DNA of 9,827 bases from JBDTMT01 sp033764095 (GTDB taxonomy: Bacteria; Desulfobacterota; Binatia; HRBIN30; CADEER01): NCBI GenBank assembly GCA_033764095.1, contig JANRJF010000085.1, positions 1 to 9,827 on the forward strand, given 5' to 3'. Shown here one piece after another: positions 1 to 7,638 of the stretch. Position numbers and translations under genes: made by a program. A model generated the notes under the pieces. That model saw nothing but the letters and a program-made list of their open reading frames with translations, was not told where the DNA came from and made no database searches. Positions within the stretch are counted from its first letter, which is position 1; each line of letters opens with the position of its first letter.

Positions 1-1943
1 CCGGCGGCGACGCGCGCGTTGGGCCGCACCGCGACGGCGCGCACGACGCCGGCGGCCGGCGCCAACACCGGCACCTCGACCTTCATCGTCTCGAGCAGCG
101 CCAGGCGTTGGCCGGGCCGCACCGCGTCGCCAGCCGAGACGTCGACCGCGATGACCACCGCCGGCGCCACCGCGCGCACCGCGCCGCCGTCGTCGCGCGC
201 GACGCGATAGGGGTGGCCGTCGACCTCGATGCGCAGCGCGCCCGCCGCCGGTGCCAGCGTGATCGCGTGGCGGGCCTCGCCGAGCTCGAGCTGCGCGGCG
301 TAGGGCGGCTCGGCGCTCCAGCGCACGACACACTCGCGTCCGTCGAGCGCGAGGCGATAGCGCCAGTCGCCGATCGCCAGCACCTGCACGCGATAGCGCT
401 CGCCGCCGCAGGCGAGATCGACCGCCATGCCGGTGGACGGCGGCACGCTGCGCGGCGCGCCGATCGCGGCCTCGGCGTAGAACGCAGCGCGCGCCGCGGC
501 GCGCGCGTCGGCGTGGCACTGGATGGCGGCGGCGAGCAGGGCGGCGGCGGCACCGGTGGCGGCGGGTGGCGGCATGGCGCGGTCCAGCCAGTTGACGTCG
601 ACCGCGCCGCGCCGCAGCGCCGGATCGGCGAGCAGGTCGAGCAGCAGCCCCTTGTTGGTGGCGCCGCCGTCGAGTACCAGGCGGAAGCCGTCGAGCGCGC
701 AGGTCAGGCGCGCCAACGCCTCGGCGCGCGTCGGGGCGTGCGCCAGCACCTTGGCGACCAGCGCGTCGAACTCGGCCGGCATCTCGCTGCCGAGGGTGAC
801 GCCGGTGTCGACGCGCACGCCCGGGCCGCCGGGCGGGTCGTAGAGCACCACGCGTCCGGGCGCCGGCGCGAAGTCGGCGCCCGGGTCCTCGGCGCAGACG
901 CGCGCCTCGACGGCGTGGCCGCGTTCGGCCGGCGCGGTCGCCGGCAGGCGCTCGCCGCGCGCCAGGCGCAGCTGCCACTGCACGAGGTCGAAGCCGGTCA
1001 GCAGCTCGGTGACGCCGTGCTCGACCTGCAGGCGCGGGTTGATCTCCAGGAAGACGAAGCGCGCGCCGTCGGCGGCGAGCAGAAACTCGACCGTCCCGAC
1101 GCCGCGATACGCGGCGGCGCGCGCCAGCCGCACCGCGGCGTCGCTGAGCGCCGCGGCGATCGGCGCGGCGAGGTCGGGCGGCGGCGCTTCTTCGATGATC
1201 TTCTGATGGCGGCGCTGCACGCTGCAGTCGCGCAGGCCGAGCGCCAGGCAGCCGCCGGCGGCGTCGGCGGCCACCTGGACCTCGAGGTGGCGGGCGCGCG
1301 GCAGCAGCGCCTCGAGGAACAGCGCGCCGTCGCCGAACGCGGCGCTCGCCTCGGCGGCGGCGCGTTCGACCGCGGCTGGCAGCTCCTCCCAGCGCTCGAC
1401 GACGCGGATGCCGCGCCCGCCGCCGCCGGCCGCCGCCTTGACCATGAGCGGCAACCCGATGCGACGCGCGTGCGCCTCCGCCGCCGCGGCGTCGATCGCG
1501 CCGCCGCTCCACGCCGCCACCGGCACGCCGCACGACTCGGCCAGGTGCTTGGCGGCGATCTTGTCGCCGACGCGGCGCATCGCGGCGCTCGATGGACCGA
1601 TGAAGCACAGGCCGCGCTCCTCGACCGCGGCGGCGAACTCGGCGTCCTCGGCGAGGAAGCCCCAGCCCGGCCACACCGCGTCGGCGCCAGTCGCGCGCAG
1701 CGCCGCCAGCACGCGGCCGTGGTCGAGATAGGCGAGGCGCGGCGCGCCGCCGCGCCCGCGCCGCCGCGCCGCGCCGAGCGACAGCGCCACGTCGGCGTCG
1801 CGCACGAACGGCGCGTCGCGGTCGGGGTCGGTGTAGAGCGCGATCGCCAGCAGCCGCTCACCGGTCACCGCGCGCAGCTCGCGGATGGCGCGAATGCAGC
1901 GGCTCGCCGCGTCGCCGCGGTTGACGATGGCGATGCGCTCCAT
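1..1943 (-). CDS. Biotin-dependent acyl-CoA carboxylase: biotin carboxylase plus biotinyl domain (3' end outside window)
   Basis: The frame is open from an ATG at 1943 to the left edge, giving 647 codons and no stop. Biotin carboxylases use ATP and bicarbonate to carboxylate biotin, and the carboxyl group then passes to an acyl-CoA. The N-terminal domain starts MERIAIVNRGDAASR. ATP-grasp features follow: DKIAAK (K128), VKAAAGGGGRGIR (K169 and the glycine loop at 173-178), RDCSVQRRHQKIIEE (H246, K248) and FLEINPRLQVEH (298-309, with E300, N302, R304 and E308). GHAVEARVCAED supplies the catalytic arginine, R348. From memory these match E. coli AccC K116, K159, H236, K238, E288, N290, R292, E296 and R338, so the enzyme looks active. 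A biotinyl domain begins near residue 585, and its lysine is K621 in ETMKVE (canonical AMKM). The N-terminus and the LDGGATNKGLLLDLL region resemble large carboxylases in which a carboxyltransferase is fused downstream. A fused C-terminal domain beyond the edge is therefore likely but unseen. No Shine-Dalgarno is evident at the start. The acyl substrate cannot be told. Confidence 0.93.
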   Translation of the reverse strand, partial: MERIAIVNRGDAASRCIRAIRELRAVTGERLLAIALYTDPDRDAPFVRDADVALSLGAARRRGRGGAPRLAYLDHGRVLAALRATGADAVWPGWGFLAEDAEFAAAVEERGLCFIGPSSAAMRRVGDKIAAKHLAESCGVPVAAWSGGAIDAAAAEAHARRIGLPLMVKAAAGGGGRGIRVVERWEELPAAVERAAAEASAAFGDGALFLEALLPRARHLEVQVAADAAGGCLALGLRDCSVQRRHQKIIEEAPPPDLAAPIAAALSDAAVRLARAAAYRGVGTVEFLLAADGARFVFLEINPRLQVEHGVTELLTGFDLVQWQLRLARGERLPATAPAERGHAVEARVCAEDPGADFAPAPGRVVLYDPPGGPGVRVDTGVTLGSEMPAEFDALVAKVLAHAPTRAEALARLTCALDGFRLVLDGGATNKGLLLDLLADPALRRGAVDVNWLDRAMPPPAATGAAAALLAAAIQCHADARAAARAAFYAEAAIGAPRSVPPSTGMAVDLACGGERYRVQVLAIGDWRYRLALDGRECVVRWSAEPPYAAQLELGEARHAITLAPAAGALRIEVDGHPYRVARDDGGAVRAVAPAVVIAVDVSAGDAVRPGQRLALLETMKVEVPVLAPAAGVVRAVAVRPNARVAA

Positions 1944-1999
1944 GCGCCGCGACAGCTAGCAGCTTTGCGCCTGGGCGGGGAGGCGCGAGGGGTGGAGGT

Positions 2000-2103
2000 G
2001 CTGAGGCGCTGACGTTCTGGCGTGCTGACGTGCTGACGTGGAGCTGCACCCAACCCACACCAGGCGCCACCACGGCACATGCGAACGTCAGCACGTCAGC
2101 ACG
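2000..2103. repeat. 8-nt tandem units forming a 19-bp inverted repeat in a divergent intergenic region
   Basis: The left part holds five consecutive 8-nt units from 2000 to 2039: GCTGAGGC, GCTGACGT, TCTGGCGT, GCTGACGT and GCTGACGT. The right part, 2085-2100, holds two exact inverted copies (ACGTCAGC twice). Together 2021-2039 and 2085-2103 are a perfect 19-nt inverted repeat (CGTGCTGACGTGCTGACGT) around a 45-nt spacer (2040-2084). It lies between the divergent carboxylase and kinase genes, which occupy either side of 1944-2149. It could be a set of operator half-sites, a dispersed palindromic repeat, or a transcribed hairpin. One window cannot distinguish these. Apart from it and a weak promoter candidate at 2114, I see nothing else in this intergenic stretch. 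Confidence 0.85.
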
Positions 2104-2113
2104 GCGGCACTTC

Positions 2114-2141
2114 TTGACTCCTCCCCGCCCGGTACGCGAAT
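2114..2141 (+). promoter_or_regulatory. Weak sigma70-like promoter candidate for the kinase gene
   Basis: TTGACT (2114-2119, five of six consensus bases) is followed after 16 nt by GCGAAT (2136-2141, only three of six, without the important second-position A). If used, transcription would start around 2148, two bases before the ATG at 2150. That would suit the absence of a Shine-Dalgarno there. The -10 match is poor, so this is a lead only. Confidence 0.2.
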
Positions 2142-2149
2142 CGACCCGC

Positions 2150-3235
<1,086 letters not shown>

Positions 3236-3248
3236 GCCCGGGCCGCTC

Positions 3249-5948
3249 GTGCTGACGCTGCCGCTGCGCGCGCCCCGCCTGACGCTGGCGGTGATAGCGG
3301 CGTTGACGGTCGGCCTCGGCCTGTGCGCGGCGCGCGTCCGCATCGATCCGTCGATCGACAACCTGCTGCCGACACACGACGCCGATCGCGCTTACTACGA
3401 GACGGTGAAGACCGTCTTCGGCAGCGAGGAGGCGTCGGTGATCGGCGTCTTCGGCGAGGTCTTCACGCCGGCGACGCTGGCCAGCATCGACCGCCTCTCG
3501 ACCCAGCTCGCCGCCCTGCACGGGGTGCGCGAGGTGCTCAGCCTCACCACCGTCAAAGGCGTCGAGAGCGACGAGCTCGGTCTGCGCATCGGCAAGCTCG
3601 TGCGCCGCCTGCCGCGGACCGATGCCGAGGCGGCGGCGTTGCGCGCCAAGCTCCTCGCCGACCCGCTCTATGTCGGCAACCTGGTCAGCGCCGACGGCCA
3701 GGCGACCAGCATCCTGGTGTTGTTCGAGCCGCTCAGCGACCGCGAGTTCATCGGCCGCGACCTCGAGGGGCAGATCCGCCGCCTGGTCGACGCCGAGCCC
3801 GACCCGTCGCGCTTCGCCATCACCGGCATGCAGACGCTGAAGGTCAACGGCGCGCGCCTGATGGAGGAGGATCTCGCGCGCTTCGTGCCGTTGTCACTGG
3901 CGTTGGTGATCCTGGTGCTGGTGCTGGAGTTCCGCAGCGTGCGCGGCGTGCTGCTGCCGCTCGCGGCGATCGTCGTCGGTACGCTGTGGACCACCGGGGT
4001 CATGGGGCTCGCCGGCAGCGACATCAACCTCGGCACGCTGATCCTGCCGCCGCTGTTGATGGCAATCGGCGTCGCCTACGCGATCCATGTCGTCAGCCGC
4101 TACTACGACGAGCTGCGCAGCGGCGGGTCGCGCGAGCAGGTGGTGGCGCGCACCATGCGGCACGAGTGGCTGCCGGTGACCGTCGCCTGGCTCACCACCG
4201 TGGTGAGCTGCGCGACGTTGGCGTTCAATCCCATCCTCGGCATCCGCGATTTCGGCGTCTACTCGGTGGTCGGCATCACGGCGATCTTCGCCGTCTCGCT
4301 GTTCCTCATCCCGGCGGCGCTGCTGCTGCTGCCGCACCGCCCGCCGCCGCCGCAGGCGGCGCCGCGGCTCGGACGGGTGGCGCGCGCGGTGGACGCCGTC
4401 GGCCGCTGGGCGGTCGGCCATCGCGCCGCCGTGCTGATCGGCGCGCTGGGGCTCTGCGCGGTGAGCCTGTGGGGGGCCGCGCGCATCACCGTCGAGACCG
4501 ACTACCTGTCGTTCTTCAGCCCCGACAGCATCTTCCGCCGCGACAACACGCGCATCGCCGACGCGCTGGGCGGCACGCAGCCGATCTACATCACCATCGA
4601 CGGCGACGGCCCCGGCGCGTTGGCGCGGCTCGACGCGCTCACCGCCATGCGCGATCTGCAGCGCTTCCTCGCCGAGCAGCCGGGGGTGACCGGCAGCCTG
4701 TCGCTCGCCGACTACGTGGCGCTGTTGCAGGGCGCCCTGGCGCCGGATCGCGGTCGTGCGCTGCCCGACCACCAGGACGACGTCGACCAGCTGATGGTGT
4801 TCGTCGACCCCGCCGACGTCGCGCCGGTGGCGGCGCCCGACTTCAGCCGCGCCAACATCATCGTGCGCACGCGGCTGTCGGGCTCGGCGGCGATCGGCGA
4901 GCTGGCGCAGCGCATCGACACCTACGCCGCCTCGCGCTTCCGCCGCGGCCTCACCCCACACGTCACCGGCAGCATGGTGCTGCTCAACCGGTCCGCCGAC
5001 GACCTGGCGCGCGGGCAGGTGTCGAGCCTGTGGCAGGTGCTGGTGATGCTGTTCGTCATCATGTCGGCCATCTTCGTCTCGCTGCGTGCCGGCCTGCTGT
5101 CGCTGGTGCCGAACGTCATCCCGATCATCGCACTGTTCGGCCTGATGGGCTGGGCCGGGATCCCGCTCAACATCTCGACCAGCATGATCGCGGTGATCGC
5201 GATCGGCATCGCGGTGGACGACACCATCCACTACTTCAGCGAGTTCAACGTCCAGCTGCGCGCCACCGGCAACCAGGAACAGGCGATCCTCAACGTCGTG
5301 CGCACCGTCGGCTCGCCCATCGTCTACTCGGCGCTGGCGTTGACCGCCGGCTTCGCCATCGTCTGCCTGTCGAACTTCCAGCCGATCCGCCACTTCGGCA
5401 TCCTCGCCAGCTCGACGATGGCGATCGGCCTGGTCGCCGAGTTGCTGATCACCCCGGCGCTGGTGATGACGACGACGATCATCACCATCTGGGACGTGCT
5501 GTTCGTCAAGCTCGGCCCGGAGCCGCAGAAGCAGATTCCGTTGTTTGCCGGCCTGCGCCCGTTTCAGGCCAAGATCGTCGTCTCCATGGCGCGCCTGGCG
5601 GCGGCGGTGCCTGGCGAACACATCACGCGGCGCGGCGAGATGAAGGCCGAGCTCTACGTGCTGCTCAACGGGCGCGCCGACGTGCGTGGCGGGCCGAACG
5701 AGCCGGTCATCCGTCGCATGGGGCGCGGCGAGGTGATCGGCGAGATGGGCCTGGTGCGGCAGCGCCCGCGCTCGGCCGACGTCGTCGTCGCCGAGCCGAC
5801 CGAGTACCTGGTGCTCGACCAGGGCTTTCTCGACCGCCTGCAGCGCCGCCACCCGCGCACCGCCGCCACGGTGTTCCTCAATCTCACCCGCATCCTCAGC
5901 GATCGGCTGGAGAACACCACCGACCAGCTGATGCGCGCCAGCCACTAG
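3249..5948 (+). CDS. MMPL/RND-superfamily transporter with C-terminal cyclic-nucleotide-binding-like domain
   Basis: 899 residues from a GTG start. An in-frame stop at 3225-3227 rules out a longer ATG version. The layout is that of a duplicated RND permease: TM1 near 10-28, a large periplasmic loop to about 210, a TM2-TM6 block at about 212-362, TM7 near 390-412, a second loop, and a TM8-TM12 block at about 595-745. The second half carries the acidic TM motif GIAVDDTIHYF (D657, D658). The matching first-half site reads AIGVAYAIHV, with A276 where relatives usually have Asp. Residues 764-885 are an extra cytosolic domain resembling a cNMP-binding fold. Its phosphate-binding-cassette motif is GEMGLVRQRPRSA (E832, R841), spaced as in the PKA regulatory subunit. 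RND proteins of this type move lipids or hydrophobic compounds using the proton gradient, and the cargo here is unknown. The fused domain suggests ligand-gated transport, which is inference. It probably shares a transcript with the kinase gene upstream. No Shine-Dalgarno is seen. Confidence 0.92.
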   Translation: MLTLPLRAPRLTLAVIAALTVGLGLCAARVRIDPSIDNLLPTHDADRAYYETVKTVFGSEEASVIGVFGEVFTPATLASIDRLSTQLAALHGVREVLSLTTVKGVESDELGLRIGKLVRRLPRTDAEAAALRAKLLADPLYVGNLVSADGQATSILVLFEPLSDREFIGRDLEGQIRRLVDAEPDPSRFAITGMQTLKVNGARLMEEDLARFVPLSLALVILVLVLEFRSVRGVLLPLAAIVVGTLWTTGVMGLAGSDINLGTLILPPLLMAIGVAYAIHVVSRYYDELRSGGSREQVVARTMRHEWLPVTVAWLTTVVSCATLAFNPILGIRDFGVYSVVGITAIFAVSLFLIPAALLLLPHRPPPPQAAPRLGRVARAVDAVGRWAVGHRAAVLIGALGLCAVSLWGAARITVETDYLSFFSPDSIFRRDNTRIADALGGTQPIYITIDGDGPGALARLDALTAMRDLQRFLAEQPGVTGSLSLADYVALLQGALAPDRGRALPDHQDDVDQLMVFVDPADVAPVAAPDFSRANIIVRTRLSGSAAIGELAQRIDTYAASRFRRGLTPHVTGSMVLLNRSADDLARGQVSSLWQVLVMLFVIMSAIFVSLRAGLLSLVPNVIPIIALFGLMGWAGIPLNISTSMIAVIAIGIAVDDTIHYFSEFNVQLRATGNQEQAILNVVRTVGSPIVYSALALTAGFAIVCLSNFQPIRHFGILASSTMAIGLVAELLITPALVMTTTIITIWDVLFVKLGPEPQKQIPLFAGLRPFQAKIVVSMARLAAAVPGEHITRRGEMKAELYVLLNGRADVRGGPNEPVIRRMGRGEVIGEMGLVRQRPRSADVVVAEPTEYLVLDQGFLDRLQRRHPRTAATVFLNLTRILSDRLENTTDQLMRASH

Positions 5949-5972
5949 CGTCTGGGTGGCGCGGGGCCTTGG

Positions 5973-5986
5973 AGGGGCGCGCCCCT
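5973..5986. terminator. GC-only palindrome between convergent genes, possible terminator
   Basis: AGGGGCGCGCCCCT is a perfect 14-nt palindrome. It lies 24 bp after the transporter stop and 17 bp beyond the reductase stop, in the only gap between these convergent genes. No T-run follows on either strand, so it is not a textbook intrinsic terminator. It could stall polymerase in both directions or be a short repetitive palindrome. Confidence 0.35.
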
Positions 5987-6003
5987 ACCGGCGAATCCCG
6001 GCG

Positions 6004-7107
6004 CTACGCGTGCAGCGACGGGCCGCTGCCGCCGACCGTCGCGGCGTCGGCTTCGGCGCGACTCTCGTCGTAGACGCGGCGCAGCAGTGCGATCGACGGG
6101 CGCAGCTGGCGGCGGGCGACGGCGTGGATGACATCGCGCACGCGGCGGTTGACCGGCGCGGCGAGGCCGGCGTCGTCGGCACGGCGGATCACCTCGCCGT
6201 TCAGGAACTCGACCGCCGGTTCGCGGCCGCGCTCGATGGCGAGCAGCATCGACGAGCGCAGCCGGCGGTACTTGGCGCCGACGGCGAGCAGCACGGCATG
6301 CTTGGCGAGCAGCGACGGCGAGCCCGGGCCGCTGACGTCGGCCGGCGTCAGCGCGATCCAGGCGAGGTCGATGGTGCCCGACACCTTCTCCAGTCGCACC
6401 TGCTGGTGGTGGGCGACGCGCACCGCCTCGCTCATCACCTCGAGGCCGAGGCGGCGCACGAAGCGGTAGCGCAGCAGCTCGCCGAGCCGCTCGCCGCCGA
6501 TGGTGCCGAGCGAGCTGATCGCGCAGTTGATCGCCAGCTTGCTCCAGCGCGCGCCGGCGAGGTTGTGCGTCACCTCGACCGGGCCGACCGGGCTGAGCGC
6601 GTCGCGCAGCGCCGCGAAGCGCGCGTCGTCGCGGCCATCGAGGCGGCCGATGACGAAACCGCCGGCCGAGGTGCGCTCGTAGACGCCGGGCTCCGGCATC
6701 GAGGCGCCCCACACCACGATCGCGCCGAGCACGCGCTCGACGCCGACCAGCGGCGCGACGTGCGCCTCGCAGAGCCCGTTCTGCAGGCAGACCATGGCGC
6801 CCTGCGGGTGCAGGTGCGGCTGCGCCGCGGCGGCGGCGCGCGCCACCTGCGGCGGTTGCGTGGCGAGCAGCACCAGGTCGAAGACCCCGGCGTCGTTCGG
6901 CAGCGCGGCGGTGGCGTGCCCCGGCACGCTGCGCGCCCCGGTGGCGTCGCGCAGCCGGAAGCCGTGCTGGTTGATCGCCGCCGCGACGGTCGGGTTGTGC
7001 GTCACCACCGTCAACGCGGCGCCGCGCTCGGCGAGATGCGCGGCGATGATGCCGCCGATCCCGCCACACCCCATCACCAGCACCCGCGGTCCGCTCGTCG
7101 TCTGCAT
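6004..7107 (-). CDS. Ketopantoate reductase (ApbA/PanE) family oxidoreductase, divergent active site
   Basis: 367 residues from the ATG at 7107, longer than the usual 300 or so. The Rossmann start VLVMGCGGIGGIIAAHL (GxGxxG at 13-18) lies immediately after it. The frame is open 56 codons further upstream but shows no domain there. PanE reduces ketopantoate to pantoate with NADPH for pantothenate and CoA synthesis. Recalled against E. coli PanE, N110 (N98), K190 (K176), N194 (N180) and S286 (S244) are kept. In contrast K72 is Q84, N184 is S198, D248 is A290 and the key E256 is A298 (GREPAVEFLNG where TEID is expected). The arginine usual after the second strand for NADPH is also not evident. 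Fold and family are secure; the substrate is not. It may be a paralogue acting on another 2-oxo acid. The gene converges with the transporter and is divergent from the DUF1232 gene across 84 bp. A weak promoter-like pair, TTGCGC (7146-7141) and CAGTAT (7123-7118), precedes it. Confidence 0.85.
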   Translation of the reverse strand: MQTTSGPRVLVMGCGGIGGIIAAHLAERGAALTVVTHNPTVAAAINQHGFRLRDATGARSVPGHATAALPNDAGVFDLVLLATQPPQVARAAAAAQPHLHPQGAMVCLQNGLCEAHVAPLVGVERVLGAIVVWGASMPEPGVYERTSAGGFVIGRLDGRDDARFAALRDALSPVGPVEVTHNLAGARWSKLAINCAISSLGTIGGERLGELLRYRFVRRLGLEVMSEAVRVAHHQQVRLEKVSGTIDLAWIALTPADVSGPGSPSLLAKHAVLLAVGAKYRRLRSSMLLAIERGREPAVEFLNGEVIRRADDAGLAAPVNRRVRDVIHAVARRQLRPSIALLRRVYDESRAEADAATVGGSGPSLHA

Positions 7108-7156
7108 CGGAGCGCCGATACTGCCGGCGGACGCCGGCGCGCGCAAGATGACGACC

Positions 7157-7185
7157 TTGACACTGCACCCGACGCGCCCGATGCT
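7157..7185 (+). promoter_or_regulatory. Sigma70-like promoter candidate placing the transcript start on the DUF1232 start codon
   Basis: A perfect TTGACA (7157-7162) stands out in very GC-rich sequence. After 17 nt comes GATGCT (7180-7185), with three of six -10 bases including the important A2 and T6. The expected start point, seven bases past the -10 box, is 7192, the A of the ATG. No Shine-Dalgarno precedes that ATG, which fits a leaderless mRNA. The evidence is motif spacing only. Confidence 0.4.
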
Positions 7186-7191
7186 GCCGGC

Positions 7192-7590
7192 ATGTCGTCC
7201 GCAACCTCCCGCGTCGCCGGCGCGGCCGGTGACGCCCTCGGCATGGCGTGGCGCGGCGCGGCGATCGCGCGCCACCTGAAGCGTGTCGATCCGCGTCGCC
7301 TGGCGCAGTTCGCGCGGCGCGTGCGGCTGGTCACCGGGTTGTTGACCGACGTCGGCAGTCGCCGCTACCGGCGCGTGCCCTGGAAGACGGTCGGCGCGCT
7401 GAGTGCCGCGCTGGCGTACTTCCTGTTGCCGGTCGACGCGGTGCCCGACGTGATTCCGCTCAGCGGCTTCCTCGACGACGCGCTGGTGCTCGGCATGGTG
7501 TTCGGCGCGGCGGAGTCGGATCTGCGCGCCTACTGTGCCTGGGCCGGCGTCGACCCGACGCCGTACTTCGGCACCGACGACGTCGGGTAG
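7192..7590 (+). CDS. DUF1232 / YkvA-family small membrane protein
   Basis: 132 residues. The diagnostic core VPWKTVGALSAALAYFLLPVDAVPDVIPLSGFLDD at about 62-96 carries the family signature of Pro-Val-Asp (80-82), Pro-Asp (85-86) and Asp-Asp (95-96), typical of PF06803 (YkvA). Residues 67-79 plus the stretch after the DD motif (97-105) are hydrophobic and probably membrane-associated. The N-terminal 65 residues are basic and amphipathic. The biochemical role of the family is not established. I took the ATG at 7192 because it lies directly after the divergent gap and gives a normal family length. Codons further upstream in this frame overlap the reductase gene and code for nothing recognisable. 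It is convergent with the lipoprotein gene, 48 bp away. Confidence 0.85.
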   Translation: MSSATSRVAGAAGDALGMAWRGAAIARHLKRVDPRRLAQFARRVRLVTGLLTDVGSRRYRRVPWKTVGALSAALAYFLLPVDAVPDVIPLSGFLDDALVLGMVFGAAESDLRAYCAWAGVDPTPYFGTDDVG

Positions 7591-7597
7591 CGGTCTC

Positions 7598-7616
7598 GGC
7601 GGCGCGCTGCGCCGCC
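7598..7616. terminator. GC hairpin between convergent genes, likely bidirectional terminator
   Basis: GGCGGCGC (7598-7605) and GCGCCGCC (7609-7616) form a perfect 8-bp stem with a 3-nt loop. It starts 7 bp after the DUF1232 stop and lies 22 bp beyond the stop of the convergent lipoprotein gene. It has no T-tract, so termination efficiency is uncertain, but its position suits transcripts from both sides. Confidence 0.5.
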
Positions 7617-7638
7617 CCGTCGAATCGGCGCGGCGCGC

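Noticed and set aside
108..2012. A 634-codon plus-strand open frame opposite the biotin carboxylase
   Set aside because: It is rich in Arg, Ala, Gly and His with no domain, and it is the exact antisense of a minus-strand frame carrying all biotin carboxylase motifs. Long antisense frames are expected at this G+C content.
2030..2149. A 40-codon N-terminal extension of the kinase from a GTG at 2030
   Set aside because: It would be translated through the inverted repeat, has no resemblance to kinase N-termini, and the protein from 2150 already has the usual family length.
3248..3257. CGTGCTGACG at the transporter start, identical to 10 nt of the intergenic repeat
   Set aside because: GTG-CTG-ACG are common codons in GC-rich genes, and there is no flanking similarity or second arm, so chance is sufficient.
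3894..5945. A 683-codon minus-strand open frame opposite the transporter
   Set aside because: Its composition (His, Asp, Gln, Arg-rich) is that of an antisense shadow, and the plus-strand frame has a clear domain structure.
3323..6073. A 916-codon plus-strand open frame inside the transporter gene
   Set aside because: Out-of-frame shadow of the MMPL protein. It is Arg/Ala/Pro-rich, lacks membrane helices and shows no recognisable motif.
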